From CAVQBL01 sp963710715 (lineage in GTDB: Bacteria > Pseudomonadota > Gammaproteobacteria > DSM-16500): a stretch of 64,000 nucleotides of DNA. The notes beneath the pieces were generated by a model. It did no database searches. It had not been told where the DNA came from and was given only the letters and a program-made list of their open reading frames with translations. The translations under genes were made by a program, and so were the position numbers. Shown piece by piece: positions 1 to 8,349 of this stretch. Each line of letters begins with the position of its first letter. Within the stretch, counting starts at the first letter, position 1. The stretch covers positions 1 through 64,000 of the forward strand of contig CAVQBL010000013.1 in the NCBI GenBank assembly GCA_963710715.1, in the 5' to 3' direction.

Positions 1-27
1 GGCTCGTTAAAAATATTTGTGGGCTAA
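1..27 (+). repeat. Left terminal inverted repeat of the ISL3-type element
   Basis: The sequence begins GGCTCGTTAAAAATATTTG and lies just downstream of the transposase stop (the stop codon is inside it, at 7-9). Its reverse complement matches 4792-4818 at about 22 of 27 positions and 1728-1754 less well. Ends beginning GGCTC are usual for the ISL3 family. Confidence 0.65.
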
Positions 28-1263
28 TTTTGGAACCGGAAGCTTACCAAGCTTATGGTAGAGCGATATTTGCAGGATTTCAGCCGTCTTAAACCCGTAT
101 GATTTTCTGATAACCACTTTTGCTTTATTGTTTTGCCCCTCAACAGCACCTAAAGATATATTATTTTTTGCTTCAAACCAATTCAAAATAAGTTGTTTAT
201 GCGAGCGAATTGTTTTGGCGACTTTTTTCATTGGCCCAAGCTTGGAGCGCATCACTTTAGTGCACCATTCGTCTAAAAATTTTCCAGCCCATGTCGGTGA
301 TGTGTACTCCCAAAAATTTTTAAAGTGCTCTTTTAAAAGATAAGCACGAATAGTTTTTAAGTTGCATGATAATAAATCTTTGAGTTTTATTTTTTGATTG
401 TCATTTAAATTTTCAGGGTTTTTCAAAAGAACCCACCGTGCGTGCTTAAGGATAATATCTTTACCTTTAGCAAGGAGAGATTTAGTTTCAGAAGCCCTGA
501 CTTTATCAATTGCTTCACTTAACTTTTGTGAAATATGAAAGCGATCCAAAATATTTAGAGCATTCTTGGCATGTTGTGCAATTGCTTTGAGATAAGGTTT
601 CCACATATCACTACAAACAAACTTTAATAATAAGTTGCGCTCTTCGCCAAACCACTTAAAAAATTCGTTGATTGTCTTTTCTGTTCTTTTTTCTCCGCAC
701 CATAGCAGACGCTTACAATGATTATCGATTTGATAAACTAATGTCATAAAAGAACTCTTTGCCCAGTGAATTTCATCAACCCCAATAGCGGTGATTCCTG
801 TCAGATCCATTCGTTCGCGACCCCAGGACACTGCCATCGAAACAGCGCTGAATACATGATGCCAGGTAGATTTAAATTGCCGAGCGACTTCTTGCATGCT
901 GAGTAGCTTTGCCCATTCGCTTAAAAACCATGCGTAACCCTTTGTCAGCGGGCTTTTACCGCAACCCCATGGCACAGATTCTACAATTATTCCGCATGTG
1001 GGACATTGCAAACGCCTCATACAGTATAACAAAACAACTATTATTCCCCACAGTGGAACGTGAATAAATTCCCGTTGTGCAAGGCGATCATATCCAGGGC
1101 TTTTTTCTCCGCATCCAGAACAAACCCCTTTGCTTCCTCGCCGTGCTTCGACTTTAATTTCTATCCTTTGGTCGCTCCTTGTTTTATTTAAGCGAATATC
1201 CTGATAAACAAAACCAGGATAATTTTCTTTCAAGTTTAAAAGGGTCTTTAACTTTAATTGCAT
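7..1263 (-). CDS. ISL3 family transposase
   Basis: This 418-residue DDE transposase would cut and join the ends of its own element. The N-terminal region carries two CxxC pairs (about residues 48/51 and 87/90), the zinc-ribbon typical of ISL3 transposases. A helix-turn-helix-like stretch follows (about 120-140). The catalytic core has a first Asp in GVDEIHW (about 163), a second in CSDMW (about 219), and the Glu in GAVEGQNNKAK near the C-terminus. The start at 1263 is preferred over an in-frame Met 26 codons upstream because AAGGA precedes it and the family normally starts there. No frameshift is seen, so it looks intact. It is divergent from the small passenger gene, with about 50 bases between them. 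Confidence 0.88.
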   Translation of the reverse strand: MQLKLKTLLNLKENYPGFVYQDIRLNKTRSDQRIEIKVEARRGSKGVCSGCGEKSPGYDRLAQREFIHVPLWGIIVVLLYCMRRLQCPTCGIIVESVPWGCGKSPLTKGYAWFLSEWAKLLSMQEVARQFKSTWHHVFSAVSMAVSWGRERMDLTGITAIGVDEIHWAKSSFMTLVYQIDNHCKRLLWCGEKRTEKTINEFFKWFGEERNLLLKFVCSDMWKPYLKAIAQHAKNALNILDRFHISQKLSEAIDKVRASETKSLLAKGKDIILKHARWVLLKNPENLNDNQKIKLKDLLSCNLKTIRAYLLKEHFKNFWEYTSPTWAGKFLDEWCTKVMRSKLGPMKKVAKTIRSHKQLILNWFEAKNNISLGAVEGQNNKAKVVIRKSYGFKTAEILQISLYHKLGKLPVPKLAHKYF

Positions 1264-1315
1264 TTTAGTATATCCTTTACCCGTCGTTAACCGCTTTAAA
1301 TGATAGGAAAGTGGA

Positions 1316-1726
1316 ATGTTAGCAAAACCTCTATCTAACAAAAATAGTGCGGAATTACTCTTTCAATATTGCAAAGATATTGATGAATGGCCGAACGGAT
1401 GGGAAATCGACGAGGCTGACACTATCATTGGCCAAGCTATTAATGAATACTTCAAATTATTTCTTCTTGAGAAAATTGAGCAAGGCAGAGCAAAAAAGAC
1501 GATTAGAATGACTGGAGGTTATCTTTGGGCTTTGGGCGGGGAACTCATACGGCAAATTAATGACGACGAAAGTGAAAGAAAACTGTCAGCTAAAGATCTT
1601 ATTTTAAAATATGTAGATGATGACGGTGGCCCTTATTGGCGGCATGCAAGTAATGAGCTTGATCATGCTAGGTACGACTCTGTTTGCAAGCAGCTTTTTA
1701 AGTTTATAAATGAAAACACCGATTAA
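1316..1726 (+). CDS. Small passenger protein of the ISL3-type element, function unknown
   Basis: This 136-residue soluble, acidic protein has no signal peptide or membrane segment. It has an AGGAAAGTGG ribosome site ahead of the ATG, starts 52 bases from the divergent transposase start, and ends two bases before the right inverted repeat, so it lies wholly inside the element. The sequence looks mostly helical with a Trp-rich middle (WPNGWEID, GGYLWALGG). I do not recognise a named domain. Its position inside the terminal repeats suggests a passenger or accessory gene of the transposon, possibly regulatory, but nothing in the sequence proves a role. Confidence 0.6.
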   Translation: MLAKPLSNKNSAELLFQYCKDIDEWPNGWEIDEADTIIGQAINEYFKLFLLEKIEQGRAKKTIRMTGGYLWALGGELIRQINDDESERKLSAKDLILKYVDDDGGPYWRHASNELDHARYDSVCKQLFKFINENTD

Positions 1727-1727
1727 A

Positions 1728-1754
1728 TTAACCTATAAATTCTTTAAGTAGACC
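1728..1754 (-). repeat. Right-end-like inverted repeat of the ISL3-type element
   Basis: This 27-base stretch starting TTAACCTATAAATTC matches the reverse complement of the left end (1-27) and the solo end at 4792-4818 (about 21 of 27 with the latter). The match is weaker in its outer seven bases, so this end may have decayed. Confidence 0.5.
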
Positions 1755-1824
1755 TTATTTCCAAAGTTGAATAGGAGTCAGAATAGCGTATGATGAAACC
1801 ATCTACTCAAGGATAATTGCAGAC

Positions 1825-3071
1825 ATGAACTTTGCCGGTAAAATAAAAAGATGGAACTTCGCCGATATGTTTAACATTGGCCATCGTTTATTTTTAAAAA
1901 TCCATAAAAGAAAATGCTCAGCACATCATAATCATGAAATTCATTTTCTTGCACGAGAAATCAATGATTGGCTACCTCACGGTATTCAATCAATGCTGGA
2001 CGGCAGTTATAATCCGCGTCATTTGAAACGATATTATTTTGTAGATGATATTGTCGACCTACTGCATACCACAGACCGTGTTTTGCAGCATATTTTGCTA
2101 AAGCAATTAAAACCAACGTTCAAACATGTCATGAGCAAGAATTGTTATCATCTTCATGGGCCCACCGGTGTTAAATACGCAACACAACGAATCCGACAAA
2201 TATTACGAGAAGAAAATCCTCATTATGTGCTGCGAGTTGATATTAAATCATTTTACAAATCCATCCAGCATCATAAGTTAATTCAAGATATCAAGCAGTA
2301 TTATGATGATCCCAAAGTGCAATTCATGCTTGAAAATATTATTACCAACCCCATTGAAACACCTCGCGGATACAAAAATCCTGGGCACGGCCTTGCATTA
2401 CGCGGGCCTTTGTCACAGTTTTTTAGCGGGATTTTTCTTAAAAAACTGGATGACGCGTTTAACAACATGGACATTCATTATCTTCGCTATCAGGATGATA
2501 TTATCGTGTTGTGCAAAACCAAGCGCCAGTTACTCCGTTGCCGTAGACGCATGATGGAAGTGTTACATGAGCGCAGCTTGAGTTTATCTCGCAAAAAATC
2601 GCGCATGGGTAGTATCAGTGAGGGGTTTCATTTTTTAGGAATACATTATCTTCCGACGCAAACGGAAGATAATATCCGTAAGACACAAGCAAATGATGAT
2701 CGAATCGCATTACCCACCTCTGTTCATTCTTTAATCGATAGGGGGGGGGTAAGACGATTTCTGAACATCAAATGCAAGAGCCTATGCGCATTGTTCCGCA
2801 TCCAAGAACATTGCGCAAGGCACGTGAGAACGTTAAGCAGATGGTCAACACTGGTGTCTCTCTCCGCAAGATCAAATGCTACCTTCATCACTTCGTCATA
2901 TGGTGGGTAAAAACAGTAGAAATCTGGCATTACGCTGAATTACTTCAGCGATTTATTGATACTTGCTGGGATATTCCAGCGATGTCTATTGCTAGACAGT
3001 TACTTCAACAGCGAACTACATTACAAGACAACCAATCCCTTTCTTTGGGTGATTGTTTGGATGCTGGATAA
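1825..3071 (+). pseudogene. Reverse transcriptase, frame broken at a G9 run
   Basis: This is an RNA-directed DNA polymerase of the non-LTR/group-II-like bacterial type. The first reading frame (1825-2910) holds the palm motifs: VLRVDIKSFYKSI with its catalytic Asp, GLALRGPLSQF, YLRYQDDIIVL with the YxDD pair, and the primer-grip-like GFHFLGIHY. At 2741-2749 there are nine Gs. After this run the original frame becomes basic nonsense, while the frame that would be entered with ten Gs continues as KTISEHQMQEPMR... HPRTLRKARENV... to a stop at 3071, giving about 415 residues. The second half looks like the natural C-terminal thumb. Slippage, phase variation or a base-call error are all possible. 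I see no maturase or endonuclease domain. Its 3' end overlaps the convergent effector-like gene by 56 bases. Confidence 0.75.
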
Positions 3072-4543
3072 AGTTTGCAATACTGCTGTTTTTGCTCGAC
3101 ATAAGTTTTGTAATCGCGCCGGCCCGCCGCCGGCGCACGCAGCCACCAGCGCGCACACGCGCCCGCGCCGCCCAATCATATCCCAAACGAGAACGAGAAT
3201 CAGAATCAAGAGGATAGAAAGAAACATCACGATCATATTTGAATTTTAAACTACGATTTAATTTTTGACGCTCTTCAACAACATCCCACAATGATTGGCA
3301 AAAAACTTGTGCATAACACGCCGGTAAATACCGCTGAATGTGACCCACCACTTTTCGCCAAAAAAACACATTCTTTGGGCTGTCCCACTGGTTACCAAAC
3401 TTCCCAAAGTTTTGATCGTACAATTCAAAAGCATCAACCAACAATTGCGCATTAAAATGTTTGCCCTTTTTGATGACGTCTTTCGGCCTTAAATGTTCTA
3501 TAAATGTATTGATTGCTCTCTCAAACTTACACTCTGGATCTGGATCCACTTTAGTTTCACCCTTGCTAGTGTTGTAATTACCATGAGTAAATTGCACATT
3601 CGCTTCAGCAATCGCATTCACAACAGCTTCGAGTGCTGCACGGTCTGCTATCCGTCTTTCTTCTTCTTTTATTTCGTGACCTTCTGGAAATTGTTCACGA
3701 ACTTGTTTGCTTATTTCTTCCTGTGCCTTTATCATCATCATTATTGAATGCTTCTTTGAAAGAGCCCATTATCAATTCAGCCATGCCTTCATTAGAATGC
3801 AATATCTGGATATTACCTTTTGCATCTTTGACTGGCTTATTGTCCTTATCTAATTCTGCCCTGTTGACATCGTCTGCGCCGAGCGCCATTTGCAATGCGG
3901 TACCTTCAACTTCTACATAATATTTCTTATTATTAATTTCTACGAATGAATAACTTTTTATACGCACTTTAGTTGTCAGTAATGATTTAAGTAAAGTTGG
4001 ATCTGATTTTGCTTTTTTTAGCATGTTTTTTACCTGATCATATTCACCTTTTATCACATGATCACAAAGGGCTATTGCTGGCGGACGATTTGGAAATAAA
4101 GCACAGTAATATTGGTTCGGTATCTTTTTATTATCAATAGAGAAATTTTTGGCATCAAAAGGCGTTTCCTCATTGGATAAGAGGCCTTCAATGAGATGTA
4201 TAGCGTTTTTTGGGAAGCTGTCATAATAACCAGCTATCTCTTTACTGTATTCAGTAAGTAAGTTGGTTTGTTCTTCTGATGATAAGTTGTTCCAATATTC
4301 TTCACGCCTCCCATCTAATTCACTTTCTGGTTTCCCATTTTCTTTATCTTTTGTTGATAAATAAACTTTATATGCTGCAATATAGGTTTTAATCTCTTTG
4401 GGCAATGAGTCAAAAGGTATTTTTTCAGAAATCGTTTTGGCAAAATCGTTCTTATTTTCTGTGACAGGCATGCCAGAATGATTAGGTGATAATGGGCTAT
4501 CTGTGGGGGCAGTTTTTGTAAGTATTGATTGACTGCTCGTCAT
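3016..4543 (-). pseudogene. Effector-like protein of a Legionellales family, frameshifted
   Basis: Two overlapping minus frames together encode one protein of about 500 residues. The first (4543 to 3695) carries VEGTALQMALGADDV and ends soon after a GATGATGAT triplet run. The second (from about 3741) continues with EEISKQVREQFPEGHE, then FNAQLLVDAFELYDQNF and a PLDSDSRSRLGYDW tail. The frames meet near 3735-3741. The motifs G-T-A/P-L-x-x-A-x-x-A-x-D, E-Q-F-P-x-G-W/H-E and the V-x-D-A-F/Y-E-L block recur in the protein at 49118-52117, so the two are paralogues. I recall this family from Legionella/Coxiella-type genomes, where many members are annotated as hypothetical or candidate Dot/Icm substrates. 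The C-terminus is unusually GC-rich and Arg/Ala-rich. Confidence 0.6.
3116..3136. repeat. Perfect GC-only hairpin in a GC-rich islet
   Basis: GCGCCGGC (3116-3123) and GCCGGCGC (3129-3136) are exact reverse complements around a five-base loop. The hairpin sits in about 60 bases (3114-3173) made almost only of G and C in an otherwise AT-rich region. It lies just past the reverse transcriptase stop and inside the last codons of the convergent effector-like gene. Confidence 0.6.
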
Positions 4544-4791
4544 ATATTTTGTCCTCGTTTATTTGATTCATTGCGTAATATGATATCACACAATCAATTA
4601 AAAATGATTAAATATTATTCAATACTACTTAATGCATAAGAAATCCTTCAAATATTTCTCTTGTATAACTAATTGATTATTAAATGTAATCTTGAATGAC
4701 CCCGTGGTGAATTTAGCAAAAAACTATTCTTGAAACTCTTCTGTGAATATTCTTGCTTTTTTTAGACGTCGTTTGAGCTAAAACTATTAGT

Positions 4792-4818
4792 TTAACCCAC
4801 AAATTCTTTAAACGAACC
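4792..4818 (-). repeat. Solo ISL3-like terminal repeat abutting a truncated PIN gene
   Basis: This 27-base stretch (TTAACCCACAAATTC...) matches the reverse complement of the element's left end at about 22 of 27 positions, better than the copy at 1728-1754 does. The reading frame of the truncated PIN toxin starts immediately after it, which marks this as an old insertion junction. Confidence 0.6.
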
Positions 4819-4820
4819 GG

Positions 4821-5153
4821 CAACATCAAAAAATTGGGCTAGTAGTATCTCAGGCTATTCTCGATGAATATGACCGTGTTTCGAAAGCATTATTAAAGCA
4901 ATATCCAAACATTGATTTATCCCCTTTTATTGAATTATTAACTATTAATTCAAAAATGTATGTGCCATCAATATTGAAAGAACAAATTTCTCGTGATCCT
5001 GATGATGATAAATTTATTGCTTGTGCATTGACAGCAAAAGTTAAATTTATTATTAGTGGTGATCAAGATTTGTTAAGTGTTACAGGTTACCAAGGAATTC
5101 ATATAATTAAACCCAATATTTTTGTGAAACAAAACCCAGATTTATTTGCATAA
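4821..5153 (+). pseudogene. PIN-domain toxin, 5' end removed by IS insertion
   Basis: The frame is open from the IS end and reads KIGLVVSQAILDEYDRV... DPDDDKFIACALTAK... IISGDQDLLSV... to the stop at 5151-5153. This is the C-terminal three-quarters of a COG1569-type PIN-family ribonuclease toxin. The conserved acidic residues of DPDDDKF and SGDQDLL are present. The first 25-30 residues, including the first catalytic Asp of the usual MxVVLDTNV strand, and the start codon are missing. An internal Met at 4956 could start a shorter product, but it would lack the active site. No antitoxin gene remains next to it. Confidence 0.65.
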
Positions 5154-5196
5154 ATGATTGATCCATCAATAGCTTATCAAGGATGTGTTGTTATAA

Positions 5197-6114
5197 TTAA
5201 AAAAATATAAAATAAACCAACCCAGCAATACTCGCATACTGTAAAAACTGATAAAGAGGTTTATTCGCTTTTTTTAAGCGGTTAATCAACGCTGCGAGAT
5301 GGTGATAATATTTGTAAAGTACATTAAACATTCCAACGCGATCGGTTGGTAAGTTCTGCGTGGCAGATTCGGATAAAACGTATTTACAGAAAAAGCGATT
5401 AATCGCGGTGGCAACTTTATTTCGTAATGGTCGTTCAATATCACAAAATAATATTATTCTATCCATGTCAGATTCATTTTTGGCAGAGTGAATATAGGTT
5501 TCATCAAAGAGTACGCCTTCTCCATCTTTCCAATAATAAAGATTACCATCAACATAAATGTGACATTTTTCTGAATTGGGTGTGATTAATCCTAAGTGGT
5601 ATCGCAGTGACCCTGCATAAGGATCGCGATGTGGTTTGAGTTGTCCATCTTTAGGGAGCAAAGTAAACATAGCACCGCGAATATTAGGAACGCTTTTTAA
5701 TAAAGCGACTGTTTTTGGACAAAGAGATTGTGCGGAAGGAAGAAAATCTTCGTACCATTTTAAATAAAATCGTTTCCACCCGCGTTTAAAAAATGAATTA
5801 AATCCCATGTCGTCATTATTTTCGGATGCTTTAATGTATCCTTGGAGAACGAGTTGTTTTGCTTCATCACGGATGGTTTGCCAATTGTCACGCAATGTTG
5901 ATAATTCAGGAAATTGTTTTAAATCAAAAAAAGGTCGATTGGGTACAGCAGAAAATAAATACATCAGCGCATTGATGGGTGCCATCAGAGTTGAGTGATT
6001 GACAACTTGGCGCATGAATTTTAATCGGACTTTGCCGCGAAATTGTGTGTAAGCGACAGAAATAATATAGATGTAAAGAATAATAAATTTGAGTGAGAAA
6101 GCGTGGGCTAGCAT
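5197..6114 (-). CDS. lpxO: Aspartyl/asparaginyl beta-hydroxylase family protein, LpxO-like lipid A hydroxylase
   Basis: LpxO is a membrane-bound Fe(II)/2-oxoglutarate dioxygenase that adds a 2-hydroxyl to a lipid A acyl chain. This 305-residue protein has an N-terminal hydrophobic segment (SLKFIILYIYIISVAY), a soluble domain with HRDPYAGSLRYHLGLITP (His and 2-oxoglutarate-binding Arg) and DETYIHSAKN (distal His), and a hydrophobic C-terminal tail. The start at 6114 is preferred over an in-frame Met at 6339 because AAGGAA stands ahead of it. The extra 75 codons upstream are merely a translated palindromic repeat (6140-6262). Substrate specificity is inferred from the family. Confidence 0.8.
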   Translation of the reverse strand: MLAHAFSLKFIILYIYIISVAYTQFRGKVRLKFMRQVVNHSTLMAPINALMYLFSAVPNRPFFDLKQFPELSTLRDNWQTIRDEAKQLVLQGYIKASENNDDMGFNSFFKRGWKRFYLKWYEDFLPSAQSLCPKTVALLKSVPNIRGAMFTLLPKDGQLKPHRDPYAGSLRYHLGLITPNSEKCHIYVDGNLYYWKDGEGVLFDETYIHSAKNESDMDRIILFCDIERPLRNKVATAINRFFCKYVLSESATQNLPTDRVGMFNVLYKYYHHLAALINRLKKANKPLYQFLQYASIAGLVYFIFF

Positions 6115-6139
6115 GTTGTTGTTCCTTTCTAGAATTCTT

Positions 6140-6262
6140 GTCATTGCGAATCCTAGGGGAATGTTCCGATGTCCACTGGATTGCGCAGCCTGCCCCAGCA
6201 TGTTCAGATCCCGGCTAAGAGCATGCCGGGAGGGGTCGTATAAGACACTCCTCGCAATGACG
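6140..6262. repeat. Intergenic palindromic repeat of the GTCATTGCGA family
   Basis: The outer arms GTCATTGCGA and TCGCAATGAC enclose an inner stretch with CACTGGATTGCG and CCCGGCTAAGAGCATGCCGGG. The same inner text (GCCCCAGCATG.TCAGATCCC...) occurs at 39481-39644, so the two are copies of one element. It lies immediately upstream of the lpxO-like gene. Confidence 0.75.
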
Positions 6263-6345
6263 GCGTGTTGAATTCTATCTAAAAAGCAGAAAATAAGAAA
6301 GAAAAGAGGGAACAGTATGTTCCCTCTTATAGCCTCCATGCTAAA

Positions 6346-6720
6346 TTAATATCTTCCTGTAGAGTAAGTGTATTGGCAATTTTGAACGATAGGTCTGTCT
6401 GTGCCATACACAAAACTGCTATATTTACAGCGCATATCACCTATTGCACGTGGATCAGCATTTTTGCAAGAGCCGGAAACCCATTTTTCACCCCATACTT
6501 GATGTCGTACATGATGTCTTGTTACGATCAACTGACAGCATGAATAAGTTGGAACAGGTAGATTGGTAGCGGCTGTACTGCAATAAGCCATTGGAATATC
6601 AGACCACGAAGCAAGACGTGCATAATGTGCATTTACATTGGAAGCTAATGCAAAAGGAACAAAAAACATTAGGATAAATGTTAACGCCCTTTTGCGTGTC
6701 GATGTTATCAGAGCTTTCAT
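6346..6720 (-). CDS. Small secreted cysteine-rich protein, unknown
   Basis: This 124-residue protein has a basic start (MKALITSTRKRALTF), a hydrophobic core and an Ala-Ser/Ala-x-Ala-like cleavage region around residues 26-31, so it is probably exported. The mature part has six cysteines (AYC, SCC, SCKN, RCKY, NCQY) and many Tyr and His residues. GGAGGG stands seven bases before the ATG. It ends 231 bases upstream of the lpxO-like start on the same strand, with a palindromic repeat between them. I do not recognise the family. The cysteines suggest disulfides or metal binding in the periplasm, which is inference only. Confidence 0.6.
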   Translation of the reverse strand: MKALITSTRKRALTFILMFFVPFALASNVNAHYARLASWSDIPMAYCSTAATNLPVPTYSCCQLIVTRHHVRHQVWGEKWVSGSCKNADPRAIGDMRCKYSSFVYGTDRPIVQNCQYTYSTGRY

Positions 6721-7122
6721 ATATCAACCCTCCTTTGTTACCTCCATTCCTCCTATACCAAGCTGAACTGAGAAACTCAGATTAGCCAAGTATAGAAAGG
6801 CCCAAACAACTCGATTAGAAATCTTTGCTTGTTCTGCTGTCCGTATCTCCAAAATATATGCAGGACAAGTTTTAGGCATCATTTCCTTGGCTGTTCAATT
6901 ATAGCACAGTTTTGGAAATTGTGATTTTTATGAAAATATAATGTATTGATTTTAATGGAATTTATAAGACGCAGATTTATATGTATAAAATTTAATCAAT
7001 TTTTAAACAAGAATGATCAATACCTTATCGTAACCATTCACGCCTCATTGCGAGGCCCCCCATGCTCGAGCCTACCACTGAAAAAATGGGCAGCCTCGCA
7101 CGAGGACGACAGTTCTTTCTCT
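6721..7122. other. Intergenic gap with a degenerate palindromic repeat
   Basis: No gene is apparent here. The stretch is AT-rich (likely promoter of the secreted protein around 6740-6950). At about 7043-7111 it holds a degraded copy of the GTCATTGCGAG repeat (CCTCATTGCGAGG ... CCTCGCACGAGGACGAC) just past the pyrC stop. Confidence 0.45.
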
Positions 7123-8349
7123 TTAGGTTAAGGCATTTAGATCAAAACAGTAGTCTTTCAGGATGACATACACTGGCCATCCGCGTAATATGCGGCCTGC
7201 ATAAGAAGACCATCCACACTTGGTTTTTAGATTGGAGTTAACAACTTCCATGGCTTTTTCTAAATCGACCAAAACGATATCATCATTTTTTTCTAAGTTA
7301 AATATTTCTCGTGGACGCGTAGAAGTTAAAGAAATAATTCTTTCGAGAGAAATAAGTCCCTGATGGTATGCATTCAGAAGTAATGGCAGAGTGGTCTCAA
7401 TACCAGGCATACCGGAGGGGCATTCACCGTAAGGTTTAGCTTTTTCATTTTCTGTGTGTGGCGCGTGATCAGAGCCAATCGTATCAATGACCCCATTGTT
7501 TATCGCGTTTAATAAAGCTTGATGATGGGTTTTGCTGCGCAGCGGTGGATTGACGACGGCTTTGCCTTTTAATTCAGGATATAAACTATCATTTAAAAAT
7601 AAATGATGCGGTGTGGTTTCAGCATAAACTGACAAACCTTCTTTTTTAGCTTGCGCAATCAGTGCAATTTCTTCTGCGGTGCTAACGTGCAAAATATATA
7701 ATCGGGTTTGATAAATTCTTGAGAGAGCTATCGCTTTTTCTACTGCGAGCGTTGCAACTTCTACATCGCGAATCAGTGAGTGATCATGATAATTTTTTGC
7801 ATTTTTATAACGCTCTTTTTGTGTGTGAATGCGTTTTTCATCTTCTGCATGAACTGCGACGAGTAAATTTTGTGTAGCAGCAATAGCAAATACAGCATGT
7901 AAACTTTCATCATCGTCGATGACTAAGTTACCTGTGCTGCAACCCATGAAAACTTTGATACCAACCACGTCGTGTTTAATCTTATGTATTTCACTAAAAT
8001 GTTTTTTATCCGCACCAAAATAAAGTTTGTAACGTAAAGGAATTCCAATTTCTTGCAGTTGCGAATCAATGAGTGCAATTTTTTCTTTTAATAATGTGTC
8101 GGTGATAGTAGGAGGTAGTGTGTTAGGCATATCAAACACAGTGGTGTAACCACCCCGTAGTGCAGCTTGTGCGGCAGTGCGCCAATCTTCTTTGTGCTCC
8201 ATACCGGGAGTGCGGAAGTGGACATGGGGATCAATTAAGCCGGGGAATAGGGTGAGGTTTTTGGCATTGATATGAATTTCTTGATTGCTGGGAATTGAGA
8301 GATCAGTTGTTTTTCCGTTGATTAATTTAGCGTTGGAGATTTGTATCAT
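7123..8349 (-). CDS. pyrC: Dihydroorotase
   Basis: This enzyme closes N-carbamoyl-aspartate to dihydroorotate, the third step of pyrimidine synthesis. The 408-residue protein is of the class I (allantoinase-like) type. It has the metal-binding DPHVHFRTPG (His 42 and 44), GIKVFMGCSTGN with the Lys that is carboxylated in the family, VHAEDE, LYILHVST, ETTPHHLFL, and the catalytic GSDHAPHT. It is the last gene of the operon. Its ATG overlaps the pyrI stop by four bases, so translation is probably coupled. The C-terminus is slightly long for the class but keeps the usual GWxxYAGR-like segment. Confidence 0.93.
   Translation of the reverse strand: MIQISNAKLINGKTTDLSIPSNQEIHINAKNLTLFPGLIDPHVHFRTPGMEHKEDWRTAAQAALRGGYTTVFDMPNTLPPTITDTLLKEKIALIDSQLQEIGIPLRYKLYFGADKKHFSEIHKIKHDVVGIKVFMGCSTGNLVIDDDESLHAVFAIAATQNLLVAVHAEDEKRIHTQKERYKNAKNYHDHSLIRDVEVATLAVEKAIALSRIYQTRLYILHVSTAEEIALIAQAKKEGLSVYAETTPHHLFLNDSLYPELKGKAVVNPPLRSKTHHQALLNAINNGVIDTIGSDHAPHTENEKAKPYGECPSGMPGIETTLPLLLNAYHQGLISLERIISLTSTRPREIFNLEKNDDIVLVDLEKAMEVVNSNLKTKCGWSSYAGRILRGWPVYVILKDYCFDLNALT

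Larger units (their letters stand above)
1..1754. mobile_element. ISL3-type insertion element with passenger gene
   Basis: The element has a transposase on the minus strand and a small divergent gene on the plus strand. The 27 bases at the left edge are repeated, inverted and imperfectly, at 1728-1754, just after the small gene's stop. The window may begin one or a few bases inside the true left tip, so target-site duplications cannot be checked there. A third copy of the same end lies at 4792-4818 in the orientation of the right end, so the unit that last moved could be 1-1754 or the larger 1-4818. Confidence 0.7.

Noticed and set aside
2303..2554. Overlapping plus-strand frame inside the reverse transcriptase
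   Set aside because: It lies wholly within the palm-domain coding sequence and has no family-like features.
1825..3071. Diversity-generating retroelement or retron
   Set aside because: No template/variable repeat pair, no accessory variability gene and no msr/msd-like inverted repeats were seen near the reverse transcriptase.
6115..6339. 75-codon N-terminal extension of the lpxO-like gene
   Set aside because: It is translated palindromic repeat with no ribosome site. AAGGAA precedes the internal Met at 6114.
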